A DNA stretch of 64,000 bases from Alkalibacillus almallahensis (GTDB taxonomy: Bacteria; Bacillota; Bacilli; Bacillales; Alkalibacillaceae): the NCBI RefSeq assembly GCF_011761495.1, contig NZ_JAASRU010000002.1, forward strand, positions 211,612 to 275,611, given 5' to 3'. The notes beneath the pieces are model-generated. The model saw only the letters and a program-made list of their open reading frames with translations, was not told where the DNA came from and did not search any database. Position 1 is the first letter of the stretch, and the number at the start of each line of letters is the position of its first letter. The translations under genes were made by a program, and so were the position numbers. Positions 38,829 through 47,300 of this stretch are shown here, piece after piece.

Positions 38829-38994
38829 CCGTTGTTGATATTGTGATCCGCTAACGGTGGACGCTTTCCGCGGGCACGGCTCGAGCCTCCTCGGCCGAAA
38901 AGCATGGCCTGCGGGGTCTCGAGACACGTGCTATTCCCGCAGGAGTCGCCACCTTCGCTCCTCACAATTCAACAACTCAGCGCTAAATCAATAT
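38829..38994 (-). repeat. Palindromic intergenic repeat, copy C (inverted)
   Basis: The reverse complement closely matches copy A through the GC-rich core. Terminal inverted repeats GTTGTTGATATTGTGA (38831-38846) and TCACAATTCAACAAC (38962-38976) enclose it. The CCTGCGGG/CCCGCAGG hairpin, the GGCTCGAGCC palindrome and the AAAGCGTCCACC arm are all kept. The outer left flank is shortened. It sits inside the yqeH-aroE gap of an otherwise compact operon. A 71-codon frame across it is judged spurious. Confidence 0.85.
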
Positions 38995-39037
38995 TTAATT
39001 ATAAAAATAAAGAAGCTAAACAAAGGGTGTTACGTTT

Positions 39038-39820
39038 ATGTACAAGCTTGGTTTAATTGGGAGATCTGTTGAGCATTCAAAGTCACCTGAAATCCATCAC
39101 AAATTGCTAGCGGAGAATGGTTTAGAGGGAGAATATCATCTATTCTCAATAGATGAATCGATGATCGCAGAAACGCTCGAGTATTTTAAAACCAATGAGT
39201 ATACAGGTTTTAACGTAACAGTCCCGTATAAAGAAACGATTATTCCGTATTTAGATGCTTTAGAAACGTCCGCAGAAGTCATGCAATCCGTAAACACCGT
39301 TAAAATAGTGGATGGACAATTGATTGGCTACAATACAGATGGATTAGGCTATATAGAGTCTCTTAAACAAAACTATCCAGATTGGTTTAATAATAGACAG
39401 GAGAAAACTGTTTTAGTGCTCGGTGCTGGTGGAGCAGCTAAAGGGATTACTCACCAATTAGTGAATCACCAGTTAGGACGTATCTTTATCGCTAATCGAA
39501 CGCAATCGAAAGCTTTAGAATTAGCATCTATATTTCCTGAAGTAGAAACGATCCAATGGTCAGAGGTGACACATGCTTTAACTCAAGTTGATTTAGCTAT
39601 AAATACAACGACTGTCGGTATGGCACCGAATGATCATCAATCTATCATTTCGTTAAAAGGGCTGAAGTCTAATCCGATCGTAAGTGATATTGTTTATCAG
39701 CCGACGTGGACTAAATTGTTAATAGAAGCCCACGAGGAAGGTTGTCCCTTACTTTTTGGAGAATCCATGTTATACTACCAAGCGGTCAAAGCATTTGAAA
39801 TATGGACAATGAAAGAATAA
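39038..39820 (+). CDS. aroE: Shikimate dehydrogenase
   Basis: A 260-residue NADPH enzyme that reduces 3-dehydroshikimate to shikimate in aromatic amino acid synthesis. The N-terminal LIGRSVEHSKSPEIH carries the substrate serines, the catalytic lysine is in NVTVPYKETI near residue 66, and the dinucleotide motif VLGAGGAAKGI lies near 128. GNYNTDG-like residues appear as GYNTDGLGY. It is somewhat shorter than B. subtilis AroE. It follows the repeat and is closely linked to yhbY. Confidence 0.95.
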   Translation: MYKLGLIGRSVEHSKSPEIHHKLLAENGLEGEYHLFSIDESMIAETLEYFKTNEYTGFNVTVPYKETIIPYLDALETSAEVMQSVNTVKIVDGQLIGYNTDGLGYIESLKQNYPDWFNNRQEKTVLVLGAGGAAKGITHQLVNHQLGRIFIANRTQSKALELASIFPEVETIQWSEVTHALTQVDLAINTTTVGMAPNDHQSIISLKGLKSNPIVSDIVYQPTWTKLLIEAHEEGCPLLFGESMLYYQAVKAFEIWTMKE

Positions 39821-39838
39821 CTTGAGGAGGACACCACT

Positions 39839-40129
39839 GTGTTAACTGGAAAACAAAAACGATTTTTGCGTAAACATGCTCACCATTTAACGCCTGTTTT
39901 TCAAATTGGTAAAAATGGTTTGAACGAAAATATGATTGATCAAATCGATGAAACGTTGGAAAAACGAGAACTCATTAAAGTTTCTGTTTTACAAAATAAT
40001 TTCGAAAGTAAAGAGGATTTAGCTGAACAAATAGCTAATGGTACAGATGCTTATATCGTTCAAATCATCGGAAATGTCATTATTTTATATCGTGAATCAC
40101 GTGAATATAAACAAATTGATCTCCCATAA
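39839..40129 (+). CDS. yhbY: CRM-domain RNA-binding protein YhbY/YqeI
   Basis: A 96-residue single CRM domain protein. The RNA-binding loop GKNGL is near residue 24, with LTGKQKRFLRKHAHHLTPVFQ before it. Homologues associate with pre-50S ribosomal particles. It starts at GTG behind GAGGAGG. It lies 18 bases after aroE and 13 before nadD, the conserved yqeI position. Confidence 0.92.
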   Translation: MLTGKQKRFLRKHAHHLTPVFQIGKNGLNENMIDQIDETLEKRELIKVSVLQNNFESKEDLAEQIANGTDAYIVQIIGNVIILYRESREYKQIDLP

Positions 40130-40142
40130 AGGTGTGACGAGG

Positions 40143-40703
40143 ATGCGTCGTATAGGAATTTTTGGTGGTACATTTGATCCACCTCATCAAGGTCATTTGG
40201 AAATATGTCAATCGGTGTTAGAACAATTAATGCTTGATGAAATATGGTTAATGCCGACGTATCAACCCCCTCATAAAGAGCCTGCTAATGTCACATTTGA
40301 ACATCGGGTCAATATGCTTCACGCATTAATTGAAGACGAAACTAATTTTTTTGTGACTGAAATTGAGAGTCAAAGAGAAGGTCGCTCCTATACATTAGAG
40401 ACTGTTAAAGAATTGAAAGAACGATATCCTAATACACAATTCTATTTCATTATTGGCGGTGACATGGTTGATTACTTACCCAATTGGTACGGAATTGATG
40501 AATTAAAGACATTGATTCAGTTTATCGGTGTTTCAAGACATGGTTCTAACTTTGATGACTCATCAGTATTACGTATTGAAATGGAAGAAGTCAATGTATC
40601 GTCAAGCGATATTAGAAACCAACTACACGCGCATAATAAACCTGATGGACTAACTCAGTCTGTGTTTGATTATATAAAGGAGTATCGACTTTATGAATAT
40701 TGA
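40143..40703 (+). CDS. nadD: Nicotinate-nucleotide adenylyltransferase NadD
   Basis: A 186-residue enzyme that makes deamido-NAD from nicotinate mononucleotide and ATP. The nucleotidyltransferase motif GIFGGTFDPPHQGH lies at residues 5-18 and the second motif VSSSDIRNQL near 160. The true start is ATG 40143, with GACGAGG upstream; the frame extends back into yhbY without support. It overlaps yqeK by 11 bases. Confidence 0.95.
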   Translation: MRRIGIFGGTFDPPHQGHLEICQSVLEQLMLDEIWLMPTYQPPHKEPANVTFEHRVNMLHALIEDETNFFVTEIESQREGRSYTLETVKELKERYPNTQFYFIIGGDMVDYLPNWYGIDELKTLIQFIGVSRHGSNFDDSSVLRIEMEEVNVSSSDIRNQLHAHNKPDGLTQSVFDYIKEYRLYEY

Positions 40704-41277
40704 ACAAGCTTTAGCAGAGACACAAAAGACATTATCGGTTAAGCGATATGAACATGTAGAACGCGTAACTGAGACAGCTTTAGACTTGGCGGATTATTAT
40801 GGTGCTGACCGTTATCAAGTTGGATTGGCAGCTGCTTTGCATGATTATGCCAAGCATATGGACGTTTCTTTGCTAAAACATTGGATTGTCACGTCAACCA
40901 ATTTACCGAAAGATTTACTTCAATATCATCATGAGTTATGGCATGGTCCAGTTGGTGCTGAAATGGCTCGTTATTGGTTTCAAATCAATGATCAAGAAGT
41001 CTTAAACGCCATTAAATCGCACACAACAGGACATATGCATATGAGTCTGATCGAAAAAATTATTTTTATAGCTGATTATATTGAGCCAGGAAGAAACTTT
41101 GAAGCTGTGCATGAGGCTAGACGATTAGCTAAGATCGATTTAAATCAAGCTTGTCACTATGCATTAAAGCAAACGATATTTTTCTTAATGAGCCAAGGAC
41201 AACCGGTTTATCCTGATACGTTTCAAGCATATAATGGATTAACGAAAGTTATTAACCAAAATGGAGGTTACAATTAA
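40693..41277 (+). CDS. yqeK: HD-domain hydrolase YqeK (Ap4A hydrolase)
   Basis: A 194-residue HD-superfamily protein. H20 in RYEHVERV, the HD pair in AALHDYAKHM near residue 51, H-rich HHELWHGPVGAEMA and the distal aspartate in IADYIEPGRNF are all present. The family cleaves diadenosine tetraphosphate symmetrically to ADP. The overlap with nadD and near contact with rsfS suggest translation coupling. Confidence 0.92.
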   Translation: MNIEQALAETQKTLSVKRYEHVERVTETALDLADYYGADRYQVGLAAALHDYAKHMDVSLLKHWIVTSTNLPKDLLQYHHELWHGPVGAEMARYWFQINDQEVLNAIKSHTTGHMHMSLIEKIIFIADYIEPGRNFEAVHEARRLAKIDLNQACHYALKQTIFFLMSQGQPVYPDTFQAYNGLTKVINQNGGYN

Positions 41278-41278
41278 T

Positions 41279-41626
41279 ATGGAAAGTAAAGAGTTATTAA
41301 ATATTGCGGCTCAAGCATGTGATGATAAACGTGCTGAAAATTTAGTCGCACTAGATATGAGAGAAGTTTCCCTTATGGCTGATTATTTCCTAATCTGTCA
41401 CGGTTCAAATGAACGCCAAGTAGATGCCATTAGTAAGGGGATAAAAGATGCTGTTGAAGAACAGGGTGTTGAAGTCAAAAAAATAGAAGGTAAAGATGAT
41501 GCACGCTGGGTTTTAGTCGATTTAGACGATGTGGTTGTTCATGTTTTCCATGCTGAAGAGCGTCAATATTATAACTTAGAAAAGCTATGGGGCGACGCCG
41601 ATGAAGTGTCGTTATCTGTTTCATAA
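41279..41626 (+). CDS. rsfS: Ribosomal silencing factor RsfS
   Basis: A 115-residue protein that binds uL14 and stops 50S from joining 30S in poor nutrition. The signature DKRAENLVALDMREVSLMADYFLICHGSNERQV is covered by key residues D17, D27 and Y37-F38. The chosen ATG at 41279 gives the family N-terminus; GGAGG lies 11 bases upstream, inside the end of yqeK. It is followed three bases later by yqeM. Confidence 0.94.
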   Translation: MESKELLNIAAQACDDKRAENLVALDMREVSLMADYFLICHGSNERQVDAISKGIKDAVEEQGVEVKKIEGKDDARWVLVDLDDVVVHVFHAEERQYYNLEKLWGDADEVSLSVS

Positions 41627-41629
41627 GCT

Positions 41630-42379
41630 ATGATTTATGAGAACATGGCCTATGTTTATGATGAATTGATGGATGATGTGCCTTATAATCAGTGGGTTCA
41701 ATTTACACAAAGTCTACTGGGAGAATCGTCAAGTCACTCTTCAATGAAGTTATTAGACCTTGGTTGTGGTACAGGGACATTAACCCTTTCATTAGCTCAT
41801 TTATTTGATGAAATGGTAGGCGTTGATCAATCTAAGACGATGATTGATGTTGCTAAAGAAAAGACGCAATACACTGATCAAAAAGTGTCATGGATTGAAA
41901 GCGATATTCGTGAACTGCGGTTAGAACAGTCTTATGATATCATTACGAGTTATTGTGATGTCGTTAATTATTTAACAGATTATACTAGCTTAGAGCAAAT
42001 GTTTGATACTGTCTATCAACATCTTAATCCTGATGGCTTGTTTATTTTTGATAGTCACAGTTTGTCTTATATTGAAGGGCTGATTAATGCTGAAATGTTT
42101 ACTGAAATACGTGAAGATTTAAGTTATGTTTGGCTTTGTGAGGCAGGAGAGCAACCAGGAGAAATCATTCATGACTTAACTTTTTTTGTTGAAGAATCAG
42201 ACGGATTATACCGCCGATTTGATGAAACGCATACGCAACGTGTATTCCCAGTGAATGAGGTTAGACAATTACTTGAATCTAAAGGATTATCAATAAAAAC
42301 AATCACAGGCGATTGGGGAGAGACAAATATTGAAGATGCTGATCGGATCTTTTATGTTTGTCAAAAAACTTCATGTTAA
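41630..42379 (+). CDS. yqeM: SAM-dependent methyltransferase YqeM
   Basis: A 249-residue class I methyltransferase with LLDLGCGTGTLTLSLA near residue 43 and GVDQSKTMIDVAKEK near 64. The start MIYENMAYVYDELMDDVPY is typical of the YqeM group. The substrate is not established. No clear ribosome site is visible, so translation may be coupled to rsfS. It ends the yqeG-yqeM cluster at a strong terminator. Confidence 0.9.
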   Translation: MIYENMAYVYDELMDDVPYNQWVQFTQSLLGESSSHSSMKLLDLGCGTGTLTLSLAHLFDEMVGVDQSKTMIDVAKEKTQYTDQKVSWIESDIRELRLEQSYDIITSYCDVVNYLTDYTSLEQMFDTVYQHLNPDGLFIFDSHSLSYIEGLINAEMFTEIREDLSYVWLCEAGEQPGEIIHDLTFFVEESDGLYRRFDETHTQRVFPVNEVRQLLESKGLSIKTITGDWGETNIEDADRIFYVCQKTSC

Positions 42380-42418
42380 AAGCAACCGATGAGCGAACTT
42401 ATCGGTTGCTTTTTTTGT
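42380..42418. terminator. Bidirectional terminator between yqeM and comER
   Basis: AAGCAACCGAT (42380-42390) pairs with ATCGGTTGCTT (42401-42411), with a T-run after it. Confidence 0.88.
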
Positions 42419-42446
42419 TAAATGAAGTAAAATAATAGTAATCACT

Positions 42447-43274
42447 TTAAATTAATTGATTAATCCATTCATCAACATGGCCTTTTTCTCGATTAAATTT
42501 AGTGTGTGTTTTAATAAACACTTCATTAAAGCCTGCAGGTACACTCTGCTCTAAGCCTTTCATGCCAACTCCGGTGATTCCACCTTTAACCATCACTTTT
42601 TCTTTCAAAGATGTTAAATCAAAATGGTCTTGTTTGAGTAATTCTCCGTATCCAATCATCATGGACTCCACTAATTCCGTGGCTAATTCCTTACCAATAT
42701 CAGCTTCACTTGTAGCAGCTTCTATTAATTCTTCAAGAAGATAACTGACAAATGCAGGTCCACACGATACTAAATCTGATGCAATTCTTACTTGTGACTC
42801 ACTAATTTCCACTGGTGTTGAGAACAATTTACATGTTTGCCATAGAATATATTTCATTTCGTCACTTATGGAATCATTAAATGTTAACAATGTCTTTCCA
42901 CGAAGCGCACTATTGGTAATACTCGGTATTAACCTTGCCGTTTGACAGCTTAGAATATGATTCAGGTGGTCTAAAGAAATGGAACTTGTGATGGAAACAA
43001 CTAGTTGGTCCTCTGATAATTTTTGATCGAGTCGATTAGCAACTGAAATAATATCTTTCGGTTTAGTGCAAATAAATATAATGTCACATGAAGCAGCCAT
43101 GGCATCAACAGTTTGTAAAATATGAACATCAGGGTAAGTTTCTTTTAGGCGATAAGCTTTGAGTAGTGTTCGGTTGTGAATGTAAATGTTTCTTTGGTCG
43201 ACTGCACGACTATCGACTAAAGCGTTTAATAATACTGTTCCCATATTACCTGTTCCGATTATTCCCCAATTCAT
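42447..43274 (-). CDS. comER: ComER, pyrroline-5-carboxylate reductase-like protein
   Basis: A 275-residue homologue of ProC. The NAD(P)-binding motif WGIIGTGNMGTVLLNAL is at the N-terminus, FICTKPKDI near residue 70, and the C-terminal dimer domain has VSCGPAFVSYLLEEL near 165. It is transcribed divergently from comEA, as in B. subtilis. It is not needed for competence there, but has been linked to biofilm and sporulation in other Bacillus. I use ATG 43274, six bases from GAGGAGG; the ATG at 43280 touches that site. Confidence 0.9.
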   Translation of the reverse strand: MNWGIIGTGNMGTVLLNALVDSRAVDQRNIYIHNRTLLKAYRLKETYPDVHILQTVDAMAASCDIIFICTKPKDIISVANRLDQKLSEDQLVVSITSSISLDHLNHILSCQTARLIPSITNSALRGKTLLTFNDSISDEMKYILWQTCKLFSTPVEISESQVRIASDLVSCGPAFVSYLLEELIEAATSEADIGKELATELVESMMIGYGELLKQDHFDLTSLKEKVMVKGGITGVGMKGLEQSVPAGFNEVFIKTHTKFNREKGHVDEWINQLI

Positions 43275-43329
43275 AATCATCCTCCTCTAAACCAACTTAA
43301 CTCTATGTATATGAAAGAAGGTTCAAAAC

Positions 43330-43923
43330 ATGTTAGTTCCAAAAAAATGGATTGTTGCAACTGTGATGATTTTAATCATTATTGGTATTAGCATTTATCA
43401 GTCAAGTTCCTCAGAAAATGATGGACAACCCGTTATAGTCGAAGAAAGTTCATCTGAAATTGAAAGTGCTGAAAAAGTTAGTGAAGTAAGTGATACCCTT
43501 CTAGTTGTCGATATTAAGGGAGCAGTACATGACGCGGGTGTATATGAAATGTCAGAAGGTGACAGAGTGGTTGATGCCATCGAGAATGCTGGAGGACTAA
43601 CATCTGATGCAGATGAACACCAAATTAATTTAGCTGAATTGGTTTATGATGAAATGATTATTATGATACCTGAAGTAAGTGATGGTCAACATTCTCCTGA
43701 TTTATCTATAGATCACAATCAACAAGACGGGAAAATCAGAATTAATCAAGCTACAGCAGAAGAATTGACATCGTTATCAGGAATAGGTGAGAAGAAAGCA
43801 CAAACAATTATTGATTACAGAGAAGAAAACGGAGCATTTAAATCTTTAGATGAATTATTAAATATAAGCGGAATAGGGGAGAAGACATTAGAACAGATCG
43901 AAGAAGACCTCATTGTTCCATAA
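43330..43923 (+). CDS. comEA: Competence DNA receptor ComEA
   Basis: A 197-residue membrane-anchored DNA-binding protein. One N-terminal transmembrane helix (about 7-24) is followed by a Ser/Glu-rich linker. An SLBB domain (about 57-110, VVDIKGAVHDAGVYEM) and a C-terminal helix-hairpin-helix pair (INQATAEELTSLSGIGEKKAQTI and LLNISGIGEKTLEQI, 139-190) complete it. It binds incoming double-stranded DNA and delivers it to ComEC. AGAAGG lies upstream of the ATG. Confidence 0.95.
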   Translation: MLVPKKWIVATVMILIIIGISIYQSSSSENDGQPVIVEESSSEIESAEKVSEVSDTLLVVDIKGAVHDAGVYEMSEGDRVVDAIENAGGLTSDADEHQINLAELVYDEMIIMIPEVSDGQHSPDLSIDHNQQDGKIRINQATAEELTSLSGIGEKKAQTIIDYREENGAFKSLDELLNISGIGEKTLEQIEEDLIVP

Positions 43924-43995
43924 TCATGCTCTTTACGGAGTTAGAACGGTTCTATACAATGAAGATAAGGTATTTGCAGTCTTAAGGAGGCAACA

Positions 43996-44568
43996 ATGAT
44001 GGAACGTATTTCTTGGGATCAATATTATATGTCACAAAGCCATTTGCTTTCGTTACGTAGTACGTGTGAACGCTTAGCTGTTGGTGCTACGATTGTACGT
44101 GATAAACGAGTTATTGCTGGAGGGTATAACGGTAGCCCTTCAGGTAGTGTCCATTGTATCGATGAAGGGTGTAAACTCATTGATGGACATTGTGTGAGAA
44201 CGATTCACGCAGAAGTTAATGCGATTTTACAATGTGCTAAGTTTGGTGTAGCAACAGAAGGAGCAGAAATATATGTCACGCATTTTCCGTGTTTAAATTG
44301 TTGTAAAACCATTATTCAGAGTGGTATCCAAAAAATATATTACGCTCATGATTACAAAAATCACCCTTATGCAATTGAATTGTTACAAGAAGCGGGTGTC
44401 GAGTTTGAGAAGGTTGAATTAGATTATTTACATATCGATACCAACACAAAAGATAAATTATATTTCATGACGTCACTTATTGAAAAGTTAGAAGAACGAG
44501 GTGCGAGTGAAGAGGAGCTAAAAGATTTACGAATGAAAGCGAATCAATTGTTTACGTATTCCGAATAA
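43996..44568 (+). CDS. comEB: dCMP deaminase family protein ComEB
   Basis: A 190-residue zinc deaminase. Zinc-site residues are visible in HAEVNAILQCA near residue 71 and FPCLNCCKTIIQSG near 97. The enzyme converts dCMP to dUMP for thymidylate synthesis; in B. subtilis ComEB also has a role in localising competence proteins. AAGGAGG precedes two tandem ATG codons, so the start may be 43996 or 43999. comEC follows with a four-base gap. Confidence 0.94.
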   Translation: MMERISWDQYYMSQSHLLSLRSTCERLAVGATIVRDKRVIAGGYNGSPSGSVHCIDEGCKLIDGHCVRTIHAEVNAILQCAKFGVATEGAEIYVTHFPCLNCCKTIIQSGIQKIYYAHDYKNHPYAIELLQEAGVEFEKVELDYLHIDTNTKDKLYFMTSLIEKLEERGASEEELKDLRMKANQLFTYSE

Positions 44569-44572
44569 GTCC

Positions 44573-46801
44573 ATGCGTGGAAAACTTTATATTGTTGCAC
44601 TTTTTTATGTAGCAGGTTATTTATCAACAGGCCTCGGTATTCTTGTAGTCAGTATCTTAATTTATTTGTTTTTAGAACAATTGACTAAGAACCGAGGTTT
44701 GCTAATAACTTCTCTCGTTTTATTTACTCTATCTCTTCACATGACACCCACTCCTCAATCATTAACTTCAATTCAGGAAATAAAGAATTATCAGAGTACT
44801 GTTACAATCAAATCGGACCAAAATAGTCATGCTCAATCTTATTCTTATATTGGAGAATTAGAAGACGGGCAGCGAGTACAGTTGTTCTTTGACCAAGAAG
44901 CGGATTCAAGTCATGTTGTTCATGGAGCTACTTGTGATTTAGCAGCCGAACTATCCCCACCTGATCCTGCCACTAATCCAGGTCAGTTTGACTATCATTC
45001 ATTTTTACAAAATCAAGGAATCATAGCCATTAGTTATAACCCCGCGCTCACCAACTGCGAAGGAAATAGTATATTTTCCCATTTATATCAATACCGAGCG
45101 ATTTTGATGGATGGGATAAATGAAACCTTTCAAACTGATACAATCGCTTGGTTAAATGCCTTAATATTTGGTGACAGACAAGGATTAGATGAAGAAGTTT
45201 TAGGCGCTTATCAATTTTGGAACATTACTCATTTATTAGCTATTTCAGGCCTTCATGTCGGTTTGACCTTAGGGTTGATTTATTATGTATTATTGTATGG
45301 ATTAAAATTATCCAAAGAACGTATTAACCTCATATTACTAGTCTTTATCCCACTTTATATTGTCATCGCAGGAGCGAATCCTCCAGTCATTCGAGCTGGA
45401 TTAATGGCTGCGCTTTTTATACTCTTGTCCTTTTTTAAAAAACGATTAGATACAACGGATGTTCTTTCGTTTATATTTTTAATTGTATTGTGGATTGATC
45501 CTTATTTAATTTATCAGCTAGGTTTTCAATTTTCATTTGTTGTGACGTTTTCACTTGTGTTATCTAAGTCGTTATTAGCTCAATCTAATCATTGGTTGAC
45601 TCAATCCTTGATTATCAGCTTGGTAAGCCAGCTCGCCATTTTACCAATCCAGTTAACCCATTTTCATTTCACGAATGTATTATCCATTTTAATCAACTTA
45701 ATCATGGTTCCTATTTATTCTGTATTAATTATTCCATTAAGTTTATTATTGCTGATTAGTGTCTGGTTACCTCAATCCATTTCGTTTTTATTAGAACGTG
45801 TATTTTTAGGTATGCAAGAAATAATTCAGTCCATTTTTTCCATTATGGGACAACCTCATTTTGCAGCTTGGGTGACTGGTGAACCACCTATGATTGCAAT
45901 CGTGTTATTCTACATAACTTGGTTAGTTATGATGCGTTTGTGGGAATTAAAAGAACTCGGAAAAGCAGCCTTAGCCAGTTGTGTGATGATTAGTATTTTG
46001 TTAATTGCACAATATAGTGTGTACTTTGATAAAAATCTTTATTTAACGATGTTAGATGTCGGTCAGGCTGAAGCAGTGGTGTTGGAGTTACCTCATCGTA
46101 AAGGTGTACTTTTGTTTGATGCAGGTGAAGAGGTGTCTTTCTCTGAAGTTCAGTCGCATGATAATTATGAGAATATTATTAAGCCGTTTTTATGGTCGCG
46201 GGGGATTAAGCATCTTGATGGACTATGGATTAGTCATGCTGATTATGATCATATTGGATCTGCATCACAAGTCATTCATGATTTTCACCCTGAATTGTTA
46301 TTTCGATATCCTCTGGAACACTCAGAATTAGACTCCTTGATTGTACCGACATTAACAGTAGAAAAAGGAGACGTAATCGAGTGGAAAGACGCAACATTTA
46401 CTGTTTTGGCCCCTAATGTTGAAAAAGTATCAGATGATGAAAACGAACGTTCTGTTGTAGTTTTAGTTGAATATGATGATTTTTCAATACTCATGACTGG
46501 AGACATCACTAATTCGGTGGAAGAAGAGCTAATCAATGCAGAAAAATTAGGGGAAGTTGATATCTTAAAAGTAGCACATCACGGGAGTGATACCTCTACA
46601 TCTGAACTGTTTTTACAGCACGTAAAACCAACTGCAGCTCTTATTTCAGTAGGCCACAACAATCCATATAATCATCCAAGCCCAGAAGTTTATGACCGTT
46701 TAGTTAAGCATGGTATTGCTGTTTATCGTACAGATGAAAATGGCGCCATTACAATAAAATTCATCAATGGACAACACACGGCAGACCCATTTATCCCATA
46801 A
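44573..46801 (+). CDS. comEC: Competence DNA channel ComEC/Rec2
   Basis: A 742-residue polytopic protein that forms the single-stranded DNA uptake channel. An N-terminal helix cluster precedes an OB-like soluble region (about 60-160). The Competence membrane domain (about 190-480) includes LLAISGLHVGLTLGL. A C-terminal metallo-beta-lactamase-type domain has SHADYDHIGSA near 560 and VAHHGSDTSTSELF near 665. The HxDxDH form is normal for ComEC. No ribosome site is evident, so coupling to comEB is likely. Confidence 0.95.
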   Translation: MRGKLYIVALFYVAGYLSTGLGILVVSILIYLFLEQLTKNRGLLITSLVLFTLSLHMTPTPQSLTSIQEIKNYQSTVTIKSDQNSHAQSYSYIGELEDGQRVQLFFDQEADSSHVVHGATCDLAAELSPPDPATNPGQFDYHSFLQNQGIIAISYNPALTNCEGNSIFSHLYQYRAILMDGINETFQTDTIAWLNALIFGDRQGLDEEVLGAYQFWNITHLLAISGLHVGLTLGLIYYVLLYGLKLSKERINLILLVFIPLYIVIAGANPPVIRAGLMAALFILLSFFKKRLDTTDVLSFIFLIVLWIDPYLIYQLGFQFSFVVTFSLVLSKSLLAQSNHWLTQSLIISLVSQLAILPIQLTHFHFTNVLSILINLIMVPIYSVLIIPLSLLLLISVWLPQSISFLLERVFLGMQEIIQSIFSIMGQPHFAAWVTGEPPMIAIVLFYITWLVMMRLWELKELGKAALASCVMISILLIAQYSVYFDKNLYLTMLDVGQAEAVVLELPHRKGVLLFDAGEEVSFSEVQSHDNYENIIKPFLWSRGIKHLDGLWISHADYDHIGSASQVIHDFHPELLFRYPLEHSELDSLIVPTLTVEKGDVIEWKDATFTVLAPNVEKVSDDENERSVVVLVEYDDFSILMTGDITNSVEEELINAEKLGEVDILKVAHHGSDTSTSELFLQHVKPTAALISVGHNNPYNHPSPEVYDRLVKHGIAVYRTDENGAITIKFINGQHTADPFIP

Positions 46802-46812
46802 ATTAAAATATA

Positions 46813-46936
46813 GGCTCTATTAAAGCTTAGTGTCGATTTTTAAATTGTGTAGCAGAGAGTTGTTGAATTGTAAGTAGCGAAGTTGTCGTCTCCTGTGGAA
46901 AGCGTCCACTGACAGCGGATCACAGGACTTTAACAA
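46813..46936 (+). repeat. Palindromic intergenic repeat, copy D (core deleted)
   Basis: The left flank GCTCTATTAAAG and the GTTGTTGAATTGTA end match copies A and B. The arm then jumps from CTCCTG straight to GGAAAGCGTCCACT, so both inner GC-rich hairpins are missing. The right end has decayed to GGATCACAGGACTTTAAC. It lies directly after comEC. Confidence 0.75.
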
Positions 46937-46945
46937 AGCCAAAAT

Positions 46946-46972
46946 AAAAAGAGGCTCTAATGGCCCCTTTTT
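46946..46972. terminator. Bidirectional terminator between comEC and yqzM
   Basis: AAAAAGAGGC pairs with GCCCCTTTTT (one mismatch) around a seven-base loop; T-rich runs occur in both directions. Confidence 0.65.
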
Positions 46973-46990
46973 AATCAAATCATATAACAC

Positions 46991-47125
46991 TTAGTTAGCA
47001 AAAATTGTGAAAATGGTACCGATCGCAAAGATCACAAAGAAGAAAATGAACGAAAAGCCAAATCCTTTAATTGAATCAACCACGTCGTTATTTTTGGATT
47101 GCACATCGTGTTCGAAATCGTTCAT
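46991..47125 (-). CDS. yqzM: YqzM-like small membrane protein
   Basis: A 44-residue ORF on the minus strand. It reads MNDFEHDVQSKNNDVVDSIK followed by one strongly hydrophobic helix (FGFSFIFFFVIFAIGTIFTIF). This matches B. subtilis YqzM (MNEFEKNVQSKRNDAIDS) in length, sequence and position between comEC and holA. The minus-strand CTAGGAGGGATGGTC gives a clear ribosome site. The function is unknown. Confidence 0.85.
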   Translation of the reverse strand: MNDFEHDVQSKNNDVVDSIKGFGFSFIFFFVIFAIGTIFTIFAN

Positions 47126-47225
47126 GACCATCCCTCCTAGTCCAATAATAGTATAAGCGATTCATTCAAAAAAATCTATAGGTTTTGTTGAATGTCAAAA
47201 ATTTGTGACTGTTGTTAATCCTTGA

Positions 47226-47242
47226 TTGTTAAGAACTAACAA
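47226..47242. repeat. Perfect inverted repeat upstream of yqzM and holA
   Basis: TTGTTA-AGAAC-TAACAA, six base pairs with a five-base centre. It resembles an operator or short hairpin. It is the first of four dyads in this gap. Confidence 0.6.
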
Positions 47243-47253
47243 CGATAATTCGA

Positions 47254-47278
47254 TTATAATTACACACACTAATTATAA
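47254..47278. repeat. Perfect AT-rich inverted repeat
   Basis: TTATAATT (47254-47261) and AATTATAA (47271-47278) are separated by nine bases. Each arm contains a TATAAT on one strand. Confidence 0.6.
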
Positions 47279-47300
47279 CAACAAATAACACTAAAAACAA
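47272..47300 (-). promoter_or_regulatory. Possible yqzM promoter
   Basis: Minus strand TTGTTT (47300-47295) and TATAAT (47277-47272) with a 17-base spacer, pointing towards yqzM with a 5' leader of about 140 bases. Confidence 0.35.

Noticed and set aside
38857..39072. A 71-codon plus-strand ORF between yqeH and aroE
   Set aside because: It lies across repeat copy C and into aroE, has no ribosome site and no recognisable protein pattern; the repeat fully explains the lack of stops.
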